Shown here: piece by piece, positions 1 to 15,298 of the stretch
How the letters are laid out: every line of letters starts with the position of its first letter
How positions within the stretch are numbered: the first letter of the stretch is position 1
DNA from: Thalassotalea mangrovi
GTDB lineage: Bacteria; Pseudomonadota; Gammaproteobacteria; Enterobacterales; Alteromonadaceae
NCBI RefSeq assembly: GCF_005116735.1
Contig: NZ_SWDB01000004.1
Location: 1-64,000, forward strand
DNA length: 64,000 bases
Direction: 5' to 3'
The notes under the pieces: model-generated
The model's database searches: none
Told to the model about the DNA's origin: nothing
What the model saw: only the letters and a program-made list of their open reading frames with translations
Position numbers and translations under genes: made by a program

Positions 1-2
1 GC

Positions 3-77
3 TTCAAAACCAGAGCGAAGGACTCGGCTATGAAGCGTTATAAATTTGTGGGGATCCTACAGGGTCAGAGTTGTTGA
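3..77 (+). CDS. possible 3' end of a gene entering from the left
   Basis: A plus-strand frame is open from the left edge to a TGA at 75-77 and would end in RYKFVGILQGQSC. The last codons lie in the left arm of the hairpin at 62-96, exactly as the macrodomain gene near 39 kb ends inside its own copy of the same hairpin. Only 24 codons are visible and no family can be recognised, so this may be chance. Confidence 0.2.
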   Translation, partial: FKTRAKDSAMKRYKFVGILQGQSC

Positions 78-96
78 TTTTCAACAACTCTGACCC
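62..96. repeat. REP-like hairpin, copy 1
   Basis: Arms at 62-77 and 81-96 are perfect 16-bp complements with a 3-base loop. The core GGGTCAGAGTTGTTGA recurs at 38951-38993. It lies just after the 3' end of the GH13 gene and could terminate that operon. GGGGTCAGAG-type hairpins are common in gammaproteobacteria, where some are moved by RAYT transposases; no such gene is seen here. Confidence 0.75.
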
Positions 97-116
97 CTTG
101 ATTTTACGTTGCCGTG

Positions 117-1850
117 TTAATTGGAAATCCACACCGTTTGATAAGGCGCCAGGGTGATGCATTCGCGGACATTGGTAAATGTCTGGCCAGTGATCAAGTC
201 GCGCCAATCCCCCATATCAATCAAATTTAAATCAGCCAGTGATAATGGCTGGGGCTCACAGGTGACGTTGGATATGCAAAAAATACTCTGTCGCCGATCC
301 AGGCTCTGGCGCCAGAAGCCAAACAGTTGGACGCCAAGGTGCAGGGTAAATTGCGTGGCATTGGGGTGAAACGCTTTTTGTTGTTTGCGTAATTTGATTA
401 ACGCGGTTAATTCCTCAAACACCTGTGCGTGGTGACTGAAGGCATTACCCAGGTGCCCTTGCAACTCAGGATAATTCCATTTGTGACGATTAATGCAGCG
501 ATTCTGATTACTTAAATTGACTCGTTCTAAATCATTTTGGGTTCCAAAAAAACTATGGATATAGATTGCCGGTATCCCTTCGATACCCAGCATAATCGCA
601 TGGGCACAGATAAAACGTTGCTTTTGTAAACTGTCAGGTCCATTGACCGTGCCTGACAGCGCATCATAGAGGCTGATGTTGATTTCATAGGGCTGGTTGC
701 GGCCGCCTTTTAACGCCCGCCAGGAAACCCGGCCACCAAAACTTACCATGGTATTAATGAGTAAGTCAGTTTCCTCTTCGCTGAGTAGCCCTTCTACCGG
801 GCGCAAACCGACACCATCATGGGAAGCGATAAAGTTAAAATAAGCGGTACCATTTTGTGCTGGCGGTAAGGACATCAACCAGGTTTTTAAATGGGTGCAA
901 TCACCGGTAACCAGGGTGTTAATGAGTAGCGGTGGTAGCGAAAAATTGTAGATGGCATGGGCTTCATTGGCATTGCCAAAGTACATCAGGTTCTGGCGGT
1001 TGGGGATATTGGTCTCGGTGATGATCACCGCCTGTGGGTTTTTATGTTCAACCAATAACCGTAACAGGCGAACAATTTCATGGGTCTGTGGCAGGTTCAG
1101 GCAACTGGTGCCTGCCTCTTTCCACAAAAAAGCCACCGCATCGAAACGAAAGATAGTGATCCCTTGCTCAAGATAATAATTGAGGATGCTGACAAACTCG
1201 TTAAGCACTATTGGATTTCGAAAATCAAAATCTACCTGATCATGGCTAAAGGTACACCATACGTATTTGCTGCCATCCGGAGTGATTACCTGTTTGAGCA
1301 GATCGTGGGTTCTTGGTCGAACCACCAGCGACGTATCCTCATCGGGCGATGCGGTAAAGAAAAAATCGTTGCCAGGATCTTTACCTTGTTTAAAGTTTTC
1401 AAACCAGCCACTGCGGGCCGAACAATGATTGATGACCACATCGGCCATGACTTTTACATCCTCGCTGATGGCCTGGATATCTTGCCAGTCCCCCAGGGAT
1501 TCATTGACCTGGTAATAATCAATTACCGCAAAACCATCATCGGAGCTGTATGGATAAAATGGCAGAATATGAACGGCGCTGATTACCTGTTGCAAATAGT
1601 TGCGGATAAAATGGTGCAGGCTTTGTAACGGTCTTTGCCCGGGAGACAGACTTTCATCAATCAGACTGTCACCATAGGTAATTAAATAGATATCGTTTTG
1701 ATCCCACAAGTTAGTAAATGGTACCGGCGCTTTCGCATCGATGGCTATGCCCATCGTACTGACCAGTTGTTGGCTGAGATCCTGACAATTTTGATCGGGG
1801 TAGATCACATTCAAGTGTGCTTCAACGCGTTGCATCAGTTCATTGGTCAT
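117..1850 (-). CDS. GH13 family sucrose phosphorylase-like enzyme, probable glucosylglycerate phosphorylase
   Basis: A 577-residue glycoside hydrolase of family GH13, of the sucrose phosphorylase-like subfamily. Visible signatures are [14 protein letters not shown] (about 94-107), DVVINH (137-142), FRFDAVAF with the nucleophile Asp237, ITETN with acid/base Glu279 and ASHDG with Asp345, so the catalytic triad is complete. Start ATG has GAGG seven bases upstream. It is the third gene of an operon behind a glucosyl-3-phosphoglycerate synthase and a phosphatase, 21 bp after the former. Members of this subfamily in such clusters phosphorolyse glucosylglycerate to glucose-1-phosphate and glycerate; that substrate is inferred from context. 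Sucrose or glucosylglycerol remain possible. A cytosolic enzyme with no signal peptide. Confidence 0.85.
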   Translation of the reverse strand: MTNELMQRVEAHLNVIYPDQNCQDLSQQLVSTMGIAIDAKAPVPFTNLWDQNDIYLITYGDSLIDESLSPGQRPLQSLHHFIRNYLQQVISAVHILPFYPYSSDDGFAVIDYYQVNESLGDWQDIQAISEDVKVMADVVINHCSARSGWFENFKQGKDPGNDFFFTASPDEDTSLVVRPRTHDLLKQVITPDGSKYVWCTFSHDQVDFDFRNPIVLNEFVSILNYYLEQGITIFRFDAVAFLWKEAGTSCLNLPQTHEIVRLLRLLVEHKNPQAVIITETNIPNRQNLMYFGNANEAHAIYNFSLPPLLINTLVTGDCTHLKTWLMSLPPAQNGTAYFNFIASHDGVGLRPVEGLLSEEETDLLINTMVSFGGRVSWRALKGGRNQPYEINISLYDALSGTVNGPDSLQKQRFICAHAIMLGIEGIPAIYIHSFFGTQNDLERVNLSNQNRCINRHKWNYPELQGHLGNAFSHHAQVFEELTALIKLRKQQKAFHPNATQFTLHLGVQLFGFWRQSLDRRQSIFCISNVTCEPQPLSLADLNLIDMGDWRDLITGQTFTNVRECITLAPYQTVWISN

Positions 1851-1871
1851 GGCTAGCCTCTATAATGTTTT

Positions 1872-3116
1872 TCAGGCAGATTTTTTCTGTAACTGGGCAG
1901 AAAATTCCTGGTTATCTGCCTCTACCGCGGCTTTTAGTCGCTCAAAAATATCAGGCTTGGCATTAATGACCCGATTCCAGCTGGGGATAAATGGTGTTTC
2001 CATCGGATCTTCGAGAAACTTATTACCGGCTTTAATAATGTTTTCGGCAAACAGTTCTACCGCCTGCTCTTCTTTATGAACATCCAGCTCCAGACCATTA
2101 ATCATCGCGTCATTGCGATAAGTTTCAATAAAATCCAGGGCTATCCGATAGTAAGTCGCCTTAAGGGTTCGAAATGTACCGTTATTGAATACCGCGCCTT
2201 GGATCGCCAGCTTTCTGAATAACGCCTTGGCGATATCAATCGACATTTTTGACAGGCCTCCACAATCATCGTGTTGCGATAAGTCCTGATGTTTATGATC
2301 ATAAACGTCGGCAATATCCACCTGGCACAGGCGATTGGTCGCATAATTTCGCTTCATCTCTGCCAATACGCCAATTTCCAGCCCCCAGTCACTGGGGATG
2401 CGTAAGTCATTGAGCACATCAATACGAAACGAAAATTCACCGGCCAGGGCATACCGATAACTGTCGAGGTAATCGAGGTAATCGGATTTATCGACGAGCT
2501 TTTTCAGGGCCCGTATTAATGGCGTGACCAGTAAGCGGCTGACACGCCCATTTAAGGTGCCGTTGGCAATGCGCGAATAAAAGCCCTTGCAAAATTCGTA
2601 GTTAAATTTTGGATTCGCTACCGGATAGATCAGCCGTGCCAATAGATTTCGGTCGTAGGTTAAAATATCACAATCATGCAAAGCGATGGACTCTACCTGA
2701 TTACAGGCCAATACGTAGCCGAAGCAGTACCAGACATTGCGCCCTTTCCCCATTTGTTCTGGTGCCAGACCTAATTCCTGTAACTCTTTATCCAGGGCTT
2801 TTAACCGGGGGCCGTCATTCCACAATACCTGGTGGGGTTGTGGTAATTTTGAGAAAAACTCCAGCGCGTGGTGATATTGCTGTTCATCGGCGCGATCGAG
2901 ACCGATGACGATCTGCGAGAGGTAAGGAACTTTACAGAGCTCATCAATGATATTGGGTAACGCTTTGGTTTCTAATTCAGAATACAGGGAAGGCAGTACC
3001 AGCCCCATCGGCCGAACCTGGCTGAATTGTTTTAGTTCTTCTTCCATGTCTTCCACCGGACGGCGAGACAAATTATGTAAGGTGGTGATAATACCGTTTT
3101 GATAAAAATCGCCCAT
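1872..3116 (-). CDS. gpgS: glucosyl-3-phosphoglycerate synthase (GT81)
   Basis: A 414-residue glycosyltransferase that should join glucose from a nucleotide sugar to 3-phosphoglycerate, the first step in making the compatible solute glucosylglycerate. The N-terminal half has a GT-A layout: LVLPSLYSELE near residue 39, then HDCDI with the metal- and nucleotide-binding DxD at Asp148/Asp150, and GFYSRIANG further on. The length fits the GpgS family. The start ATG follows an AGGAG. It lies 31 bp after the phosphatase gene and 21 bp before the GH13 gene. Mannosyl-3-phosphoglycerate synthase is the main alternative, but the sequence resembles GpgS more. Confidence 0.85.
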   Translation of the reverse strand: MGDFYQNGIITTLHNLSRRPVEDMEEELKQFSQVRPMGLVLPSLYSELETKALPNIIDELCKVPYLSQIVIGLDRADEQQYHHALEFFSKLPQPHQVLWNDGPRLKALDKELQELGLAPEQMGKGRNVWYCFGYVLACNQVESIALHDCDILTYDRNLLARLIYPVANPKFNYEFCKGFYSRIANGTLNGRVSRLLVTPLIRALKKLVDKSDYLDYLDSYRYALAGEFSFRIDVLNDLRIPSDWGLEIGVLAEMKRNYATNRLCQVDIADVYDHKHQDLSQHDDCGGLSKMSIDIAKALFRKLAIQGAVFNNGTFRTLKATYYRIALDFIETYRNDAMINGLELDVHKEEQAVELFAENIIKAGNKFLEDPMETPFIPSWNRVINAKPDIFERLKAAVEADNQEFSAQLQKKSA

Positions 3117-3147
3117 AACACATTCTCCTAGGTAACTTTATGCCGGA

Positions 3148-3978
3148 TTAGGCATTGTCCTGTAGCAGGGTTAAGATTGAATCGTTCCAGCCATCCGGTC
3201 CCTGATAGCGAGAGCGGATAAGGTGCGGGTGTTGCTCAATGATAGGATTTTCGTGAACCGGTGAAGCAATCACGATAGCAATATCGGCGCAGTTGAGCAT
3301 ATCTTTGTCATTGTCACTGTCGCCTAGGGCGATGAGTGTCTGCTGGTTATCACTATTTAATTCATACATCTCTTTTAGGAAGGTCAGCGGCTTGGCTTTG
3401 TTACTCTGGCCGAGGACATGGACAAACCGTCCGCCTTTAATCACATTCAGGCCAAACAATTGCAGGTGCTTGACGAAGGCTGCCAGCTTTTCGACCTTAT
3501 CCTGCCAAAGCAATGGCTCGGAAAACTGGCGCTCCTGAGCACTGGCAGCCTGCTCTAAACTTAATCCGGTGACCCGACATAAATCGCGGTTCGACATCGA
3601 ATTAAACCCCCAGTATTGGTAGGTATGCTGCGCCTTAAAGGTGGTTAGCCTGGAAAGAATCTCGGAACGGTTCAGTCCGAATTTATAAAGCCAGTAGGCT
3701 CCGGCATCAAAGCGAGGAATATTCACTTCGAGCTCGCGCGCAAAGTAATGTTTCGGCACATACAGGGCAGAGCCATTCTCAATAATGAACGGGTGATTGT
3801 TGTTCAGGGTTTTGCAAAGACGTTCGGTTTCGGCAAAGGTTTTGCTGGTATTAAAAATGATTGGAACCTGGGCATTATCACAATACTCCAGCGCCGGCAT
3901 GGCCTTGTTAAATCGATAGGTATGATGGTCCAACAATGTGCCGTCGAGATCCGTTGCGATGATGTAGTCTTTTTCCAA
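3148..3978 (-). CDS. gpgP: HAD phosphatase, glucosyl-3-phosphoglycerate phosphatase (MpgP/GpgP family)
   Basis: A HAD-superfamily phosphatase that should release phosphate from glucosyl-3-phosphoglycerate to give glucosylglycerate. Motif I is ATDLDGTLLD at the very N-terminus (nucleophile and acid/base Asp10 and Asp12), and motif IV is ALGDSDNDKDML near the C-terminus; the cap between them matches the mannosyl-3-phosphoglycerate phosphatase type. No in-frame ATG lies before motif I, so the gene must use a rare start. The TTG at 3978 has AGAAGG eight bases upstream; a TTG at 3999 is the alternative. It is the first gene of the glucosylglycerate operon. Confidence 0.85.
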   Translation of the reverse strand: MEKDYIIATDLDGTLLDHHTYRFNKAMPALEYCDNAQVPIIFNTSKTFAETERLCKTLNNNHPFIIENGSALYVPKHYFARELEVNIPRFDAGAYWLYKFGLNRSEILSRLTTFKAQHTYQYWGFNSMSNRDLCRVTGLSLEQAASAQERQFSEPLLWQDKVEKLAAFVKHLQLFGLNVIKGGRFVHVLGQSNKAKPLTFLKEMYELNSDNQQTLIALGDSDNDKDMLNCADIAIVIASPVHENPIIEQHPHLIRSRYQGPDGWNDSILTLLQDNA

Positions 3979-4280
3979 AATGCCAGCCTTCTGATTCAAT
4001 TCAGGTTTAAGTCACTTAATTGGTGTTGTCCTGATGTTATTCAGCAACAATTGTACCAAGATGAAATCGGGCTAATGCCCACGGATAGGAGCGGGGAATT
4101 CGCAAATCGGTATGAAAAATGAACTGTTATTGTGCGATTGCTCTAATTTGGTGCAATTTATTGCCGGTGCTCGTGCGTGATGTATGTGGATGCTAATAGG
4201 TGGGTGCCAAATTTTGCTGACTCCCGATGTGCACAAAGGAATAGGCTATAGCAAATTCAGATACATATTCTAAGCAGGAA

Positions 4281-4312
4281 TTAATGTGGATCCGGGCTCA
4301 ATCTCATATAAT
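4281..4312 (+). promoter_or_regulatory. probable promoter of the OsmC-YcaO gene
   Basis: A perfect TATAAT box lies at 4307-4312, 47 bp before the start codon. The -35 region is weak (TTAATG at 4281-4286, 20 bp upstream), so only the -10 is convincing. The rest of the 380-bp gap between the divergent genes (3979-4359) shows no other feature I can name. Confidence 0.4.
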
Positions 4313-4359
4313 AGCTTCTATTACGCACACCAAAACACGCATGATTGCGGAGCCATACC

Positions 4360-6540
4360 ATGGAAATCAAAGTTAATTTTCTTGAAAACCTCAGACTTGA
4401 AGCCAAGTTTGACGATTTCACCGTCGTTACCGACCAGCCGATTCGCTATAAAGGCGATGGTTCTGCGCCCAGCCCATTCGATTATTTCCTCGCATCATCT
4501 GCTTTGTGTGCCGGTTATTTTGTCCGGGTATATTGTAATGCCCGTGATATTCCGACCGAAAACATTCGCCTGTCCCAGAATAATATCGTTGATCCGGAAG
4601 ATCGTTATAATCAGATTTTCCAGATTCAGGTGGAATTGCCGGATAGCATTTCGGAAAAGGATCGCCAGGGTATTTTGCGTTCCATTGACCGCTGTACGGT
4701 GAAAAAAGTGGTGCAGACAGGGCCCGAATTTAAGGTCGATTTTGTCGAAAGCCTGGATGAAGACGCCAATGCCATGCTTACTGAATTCCCGGAAGATGAA
4801 AGCACATACATTCTGGGTAAAGACCTGCCGCTTGAAAAAACCATCGCTAATATGACGCAAATGCTAGCTGACCTGGGGATGAAAATCGAAGTGTCATCCT
4901 GGCGTAATATTGTCCCCAATGTCTGGTCTTTGCATATTCGCGATGCAGCCTCGCCGATGTGTTTTACCAATGGTAAAGGGGCAACCAAGGAAAGTGCCCT
5001 GTGTTCGGCACTGGGTGAATTTATCGAACGATTAAATTGTAACTTCTTCTATAACGACCAGTATTTTGGCGAAGAAATTGCCAACGCTGAATTTGTTCAT
5101 TATCCCAATGAAAAATGGTTTAAGCCGGGTGCCGATGATGAGTTGCCGGACGGCATTCTTGATGATTATACCCGTGAGATTTATGACCCGGCTGGCGAGC
5201 TCAGAGGCTCGAACCTGATCGATACCAATTCCGGCAATGTCGAACGAGGTATCTGCTCGATTCCCTATGTGCGAAAGTCCGATGGCGAGACGGTTTATTT
5301 TCCTTCCAACCTCATTGAAAACCTGTTCCTGAGCAATGGCATGAGTGCAGGCAACAATCCCCATGAAGCGCATGTACAGTGTTTATCGGAAATTTTTGAG
5401 CGGGCAGTAAAACGCCAGATTATTGAGCAGGAAATCGTACTTCCGGACGTTCCTGATCAGGTATTGGCAAAATACCCGGGAATCGTTGCTGGTATTCAGG
5501 GCCTCGAAGAGCAGGGCTTTCCGGTGGTGGTTAAAGATGCTTCCTTGGGTGGACAGTTTCCGGTGATGTGTGTCACCTTGATGAATCCGAAAACCGGGGG
5601 CGTATTTGCCTCGTTTGGTGCCCATCCAAGCTTTGAAGTGGCATTAGAGCGGAGCCTGACCGAATTGTTGCAGGGCCGCAGTTTTGAAGGGCTGAATGAT
5701 GTACCTAAGCCGACGTTTAATAGCATGGCGGTCAGTGAGCCGGAAAACTTCGTTGAACATTTTATTGATTCAACCGGGGTTATCTCCTGGCGGTTCTTCA
5801 GTGCTAAGAAAGACTATGAATTTGTCGAGTGGGACTTTACCGGTACTAACGAAGAAGAGAGCCAATACCTATTTTTAATCCTCGAACAAATGGGTAAAGA
5901 AGTTTACGTCGCGGAATTTGATCAACTCGGTGCATCGGCCTGTCGCATCCTGGTACCGGATTATTCGGAGGTTTACCCGGTTGAAGATTTAATCTGGGAT
6001 AATACCAATAAAGCGCTCGACTATCGTGAAGATATTCTCAATATTCATAAGCTTGACGAAGCTCAGCTCACTGCTTTAGTTGAGCGCCTGGAGGAGAGTC
6101 AACAGGATAATTACATCGATATCATTACCCTGATTGGTATCGAGTTTGATGAAAATACGGTTTGGGGACAGCTGACGATACTTGAGCTGAAAATTCTGAT
6201 TTACCTGGCTATCGGTGAGTTGGAAACTGCCCAGGAACTGGTAGAAGAGTTCCTGCAATACAACGATAACACGGTAGAGCGAAACCTGTTTTATCAGGCC
6301 GTACACGCGGTGTTGGAAATCACCCTGGAAGAAGATTTAGAGCTGGACGATTATCACCATAATCTCAGCCGTATGTTTGGTGCGGATGTTTTCGAAACCG
6401 TAGTGGCCACGGTTTACGGCGATGTCAGATTTCCAGGATTAACACCGACCAGTATGAAGCTCGAAGGCCTGGATAGGCACCTGCGCTTGATTGACAGCTA
6501 CAAAAAGCTGCATCAAGCCCGCGCCGCGGCCAACAAATAG
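4360..6540 (+). CDS. OsmC domain/YcaO domain fusion protein
   Basis: A 726-residue fusion. Residues 1 to about 140 form an OsmC-like domain (SPFDYFLASSALCAGYF), a fold often linked to peroxide reduction or thiol chemistry. It is followed by a YcaO domain with the signatures ESALCSALGEFIERLNC and HEAHVQCLSEIFERAVK, which form the ATP site of YcaO enzymes, and a helical C-terminal part ending in DSYKKLHQARAAANK. YcaO enzymes activate amide bonds with ATP; E. coli YcaO has been linked to RimO-dependent methylthiolation of ribosomal protein S12. No azole-peptide precursor or dehydrogenase lies nearby, so a housekeeping role is more likely than a natural-product one. The ATG at 4360 has GGAG seven bases upstream; a TTG at 4345 is less likely. 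Confidence 0.85.
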   Translation: MEIKVNFLENLRLEAKFDDFTVVTDQPIRYKGDGSAPSPFDYFLASSALCAGYFVRVYCNARDIPTENIRLSQNNIVDPEDRYNQIFQIQVELPDSISEKDRQGILRSIDRCTVKKVVQTGPEFKVDFVESLDEDANAMLTEFPEDESTYILGKDLPLEKTIANMTQMLADLGMKIEVSSWRNIVPNVWSLHIRDAASPMCFTNGKGATKESALCSALGEFIERLNCNFFYNDQYFGEEIANAEFVHYPNEKWFKPGADDELPDGILDDYTREIYDPAGELRGSNLIDTNSGNVERGICSIPYVRKSDGETVYFPSNLIENLFLSNGMSAGNNPHEAHVQCLSEIFERAVKRQIIEQEIVLPDVPDQVLAKYPGIVAGIQGLEEQGFPVVVKDASLGGQFPVMCVTLMNPKTGGVFASFGAHPSFEVALERSLTELLQGRSFEGLNDVPKPTFNSMAVSEPENFVEHFIDSTGVISWRFFSAKKDYEFVEWDFTGTNEEESQYLFLILEQMGKEVYVAEFDQLGASACRILVPDYSEVYPVEDLIWDNTNKALDYREDILNIHKLDEAQLTALVERLEESQQDNYIDIITLIGIEFDENTVWGQLTILELKILIYLAIGELETAQELVEEFLQYNDNTVERNLFYQAVHAVLEITLEEDLELDDYHHNLSRMFGADVFETVVATVYGDVRFPGLTPTSMKLEGLDRHLRLIDSYKKLHQARAAANK

Positions 6541-6563
6541 TATCGACAAGGGTATACATTATA

Positions 6564-6590
6564 AAGGGGAGCTTAGCTCCCCTTAATTTT
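6564..6590. terminator. bidirectional terminator between the OsmC-YcaO gene and gltD
   Basis: A nine-base-pair G/C-rich stem (AAGGGGAGC with GCTCCCCTT, three-base loop) is followed by AATTTTTT on the plus strand. It lies 23 bp after the fusion gene and 17 bp beyond the end of gltD, so it can serve both. Confidence 0.85.
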
Positions 6591-6607
6591 TTAACCAAGT
6601 CAGTCGG

Positions 6608-12516
<5,909 letters not shown>

Positions 12517-12974
12517 GGCTGTATCTCCTTCTAAAACACGCTGGCGGTAATGCTGCAATTGGTTTGAATAAACATTTTTTATTTGCGCATAAATACCGCA
12601 ATTCCAGCCGGGGGGAATCTCTCACCATATAACCAGTTTTTAATCAGGTCAATAAAAAATAGAGTGATTACTCTTAATAAGGGTAGGCTAAATACCGTCT
12701 GTTATACAGGCGAATAATGAATATATTTTCAACAAAGCCAGAAGTGGTAAGGGCAGTAGTAAAGTATGAAATTTAACCTGAAAGTTTTACAAGTGAATTA
12801 AATTGAGGTTAAAAAAATTTAAATATATATGCAGAGGCCACATCATCTATCCAATATTAGGGATAGAAGATGTGGTTTCTGCGGGTCTCAGGATTCAGGT
12901 TTCAGAAAGTTGAACTGACCATAGGTTGCAGCTTAACGCGATATTACTTTATGCAAATCGCACGACGGCAACGA
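12517..12974. other. gltBD upstream region
   Basis: This AT-rich gap of about 460 bp holds the gltBD control region and a large hairpin (separate entry). Near 12884-12906 there is a fragment of the 7-bp repeat family (CTCAGGATTCAGGTTTC). No regulator site could be assigned with confidence. Confidence 0.5.
12831..12882. terminator. large hairpin, possible terminator after the DUF1232 gene
   Basis: Two 22-base arms (12831-12852 and 12861-12882) pair at 19 of 22 positions, with G-T wobble at two of the others, around an 8-base loop. On the minus strand, in the direction of the gene at 12975-13520, the stem is followed by an A/T-rich stretch ending in a run of Ts (12830 down to 12811). That suits a Rho-independent terminator, although the stem is unusually long. 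Confidence 0.5.
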
Positions 12975-13520
12975 TTAAAAAATAGAGCGGAATGATGATC
13001 CACCGCTTCGCCGCGATGAGCGCCTGTGGCGCATTCTGGAGTGCAGTTCACGACGTTTTGCATCTAACCAGTCATCTTTGGTAATGGTATCCGAAGCCCG
13101 CTCTTTTTCTCGTTCCCGGTAACTGCAAAACTCATCAAACGCTTCGATATCATCATGTAAATCCATAGCGACCAGTTCGATCATAATCGCATCGTCGAGA
13201 AAACCAAGGGCAGGGATATCGTCAGGTACTAGATCCTGGGGATCACTGAAGTAGGCGAGGGCACACAGGACATCTTGCTTTTCTTCTTCGGGAAGTTGCC
13301 ATTCCTGGTCTTCGATCATAGCGATAAGTCGTTGAAGTTTATCGATGCGCTCTTTAACAAACCCGGGCACATTGCCATGTATTGCATCAATCAGGCGCTT
13401 GGCATTCGCCAGAATGGTCTCTTCGCTTAGATGTTTAGCGTTATTTTGTGCCTTATGCATGACCCCACGAAAGTGCTCCAGATCAGAGTCTGATAACTCA
13501 AACGTCACTTCAAATGCCAT
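12975..13520 (-). CDS. DUF1232 (YkvA-like) domain protein
   Basis: A 181-residue protein of unknown function. The central part (about 85-118) reads LAYFSDPQDLVPDDIPALGF followed by LDDAIMI, the hallmark of DUF1232/YkvA. In other members this segment is membrane-associated, but here it is quite acidic. The N-terminal half looks helical and the last 25 residues are rich in Arg and Ser (RMRHRRSSRRSGGSSFRS), which could bind nucleic acid or another polyanion; that is a guess. A large hairpin lies after the gene. It is probably transcribed alone. Confidence 0.7.
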   Translation of the reverse strand: MAFEVTFELSDSDLEHFRGVMHKAQNNAKHLSEETILANAKRLIDAIHGNVPGFVKERIDKLQRLIAMIEDQEWQLPEEEKQDVLCALAYFSDPQDLVPDDIPALGFLDDAIMIELVAMDLHDDIEAFDEFCSYREREKERASDTITKDDWLDAKRRELHSRMRHRRSSRRSGGSSFRSIF

Positions 13521-13650
13521 TGGTGTTCTCCTCGTAGCTCGCCAGGAAATAAAAATCTATGTAGTTAAATTTAACAAAGATTTGATTTTTCACCATTTAC
13601 CGGGGAAAAAATGAGGATGTTGGGTGCCATTTTTCCTACGTTAAGATCGA

Positions 13651-13678
13651 AAAAAGGTTGCTTTTCAGCAACCTTTTT
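13651..13678. terminator. terminator after folE2
   Basis: The arms AAAAAGGTTGC (13651-13661) and GCAACCTTTTT (13668-13678) are perfect complements with a six-base loop, giving a T-run on both strands. It is 40 bp beyond the folE2 stop. Confidence 0.9.
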
Positions 13679-13717
13679 GGGAATTTTTTAAGGTCAGATT
13701 ACGACGCTTAACGACGA

Positions 13718-14647
13718 TTATTCCGGCGTATAACCACCATCGATACCTTTAGTGGTAACGGCAACGGCGTCGTGTGCATGCAGCGACTCAAGGTGATTGA
13801 TCTTGACCCAGTAATCGTCAAACCCGGTAACCTGGTTCATCACATGTTGAACACGGCGGGCAGCGTCTTCACAGAACATCAGGTTCTGACCATTCAAACG
13901 GGCAAATTCCTGCTCGTCTTCACGTTTTACCGCTGCCTGGACCGGCGTTTGCAAGGCGTTTTCAACGGTATCGACGATATCCGTAATCGGGAAGTTGTTG
14001 ACCTGGCTGTTTAGCTTCACCTTAATTTCAGCAATAGAACGCTGACTGTGAGGTGTGGCTACAATGCCCTGGGTCGTGCCTAACCACTGATGAACATCTT
14101 CTGAGGCGACCTGATCCTGATCCGCAAACGCTTCGCTAAAGGATTGCTGAATAAGTTGGCGAGCCAGAGCTGCCGAACATGGACAGGTTGAGGAGTATGC
14201 GATATCGATACCTAACTCTATATCAAATCGACCTTGTTCAAGTTTGCCGGTAATCGTCACCGGGTATACGCGCCAGCCAAGCTTACCGCTGATTAACGCT
14301 TCCCGGCGCATTGGGTAATCAAATTGAAATTTTACTAACGCGGTATCGCTTAAATCATGATGGGAGCTGATAAACTCATCCAGCAGAGTCACTAACGACT
14401 GATAATTAAGGGTATTGTTACTGGCCAACTCATCCAGCAACAAGTACAGCCGAGACATGTGAATGCCTTTTGCTTTTGGCTCTTTTAAATTAACGAATGC
14501 GTCAATATGTGCCGATACCATGCGTTCAGCTTCATCTTTCGCTGCTAGCATAATTGGCATTTCAATATTCCCCATACCGACACGGTCAAGGACTCCCTCT
14601 GTCTGGGCCTTGGTGTGGTTGGCGATATCAGGCATTGATGTTGGCAT
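13718..14647 (-). CDS. folE2: GTP cyclohydrolase FolE2 (type IB)
   Basis: A 309-residue enzyme that opens GTP to 7,8-dihydroneopterin triphosphate, the first step of folate and queuosine-type pathways. The family signature SSTCPCS with the key Cys155 is present, as are [11 protein letters not shown] and the C-terminal NHESLH-like motif ([12 protein letters not shown]). FolE2 enzymes work with metals other than zinc and are often induced when zinc is short, replacing the zinc enzyme FolE. I looked for a Zur site upstream and found none that is convincing, so regulation here is open. Confidence 0.93.
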   Translation of the reverse strand: MPTSMPDIANHTKAQTEGVLDRVGMGNIEMPIMLAAKDEAERMVSAHIDAFVNLKEPKAKGIHMSRLYLLLDELASNNTLNYQSLVTLLDEFISSHHDLSDTALVKFQFDYPMRREALISGKLGWRVYPVTITGKLEQGRFDIELGIDIAYSSTCPCSAALARQLIQQSFSEAFADQDQVASEDVHQWLGTTQGIVATPHSQRSIAEIKVKLNSQVNNFPITDIVDTVENALQTPVQAAVKREDEQEFARLNGQNLMFCEDAARRVQHVMNQVTGFDDYWVKINHLESLHAHDAVAVTTKGIDGGYTPE

Positions 14648-14912
14648 TACTTCTCCGCGTTATGTCATCAGTCACGTTACCCTGTTGCCGTTGAAACACG
14701 GACAACCAAAGGGTTATTTATGGTTCATAGCATGTCATTGGTAGTGCAATGCTATGCCCTAGTAAAAAGGTCGGGTATTCTGGATCAAAAGTCGATTAAA
14801 ATCAATATATACGGGGCCTGTACTCAGTTAAAAACTGTAAAACAAATGCCGACTCGGCAATAAAATACGATAAAGTATTCGCCACTTTCTGGATAACTGC
14901 TAGATTTTTAAT

Positions 14913-15269
14913 ATGAATCTACAGATATCGCACGTTATGGACATTTTAGACAAAACCTTAATCAGTCAGTATCGTGATGTCCTTGGGCATGAAGCTTTCA
15001 TGCAGAATGTCGAGCTTTACCGCGAGCAAGCCGTTAAATATTTCCAAAAGCTGGAGCAGGCGATCGAACTGCAAAGTTACAGTCTGTGGCAGGAAAACTG
15101 TCACATTTTAAAATCCGCATCGGGTAACACTGGCTTAAAAGAAGTGTATCAATTGGCCAGTGATTTGGAATATTCGCAGGCGGATTTTGATGAACTGTCC
15201 GAGCGATTGATGGAATTAATCGTAAAAAATGATCAGGCTTTAAAAGCACTGGAACAGTGGCTCGAATAG
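14913..15269 (+). CDS. hptA: stand-alone Hpt phosphotransfer protein, HptA-like
   Basis: A 118-residue histidine phosphotransfer domain with nothing else attached. The phosphate acceptor is His64 in ENCHILKSASGNTGL, matching the Hpt consensus HxLKGxxxxxG with Ser in place of Gly. It lies tail to tail with arcA, 29 bp apart. In Shewanella, where ArcB has no Hpt domain, the separate protein HptA passes phosphate to ArcA; this gene probably does the same, with an ArcS-type kinase encoded elsewhere. That pathway link is inferred from family knowledge and position. No kinase gene is in the window. Confidence 0.75.
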   Translation: MNLQISHVMDILDKTLISQYRDVLGHEAFMQNVELYREQAVKYFQKLEQAIELQSYSLWQENCHILKSASGNTGLKEVYQLASDLEYSQADFDELSERLMELIVKNDQALKALEQWLE

Positions 15270-15281
15270 AACCACTGTTCC
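15251..15281. terminator. hairpin spanning the hpt stop codon
   Basis: GGAACAGTGG (15251-15260) and CCACTGTTCC (15272-15281) are perfect 10-bp arms around an 11-base loop holding the TAG stop of the Hpt gene. It sits between two convergent genes and probably terminates both, though neither side has a long T-run. Confidence 0.65.
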
Positions 15282-15298
15282 GGTTATCCAATCAAGGA

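Noticed and set aside
1080-1628. A 182-codon plus-strand open frame opposite the GH13 gene
   Set aside because: A shadow frame of a gene with complete catalytic motifs; no ribosome site.
117-1850. Naming the GH13 gene sucrose phosphorylase
   Set aside because: The family fits, but the operon with gpgS and gpgP favours glucosylglycerate as substrate.
14648-14912. Zur site before folE2
   Set aside because: FolE2 genes are often zinc-controlled, but no sequence here comes close to the Zur consensus.
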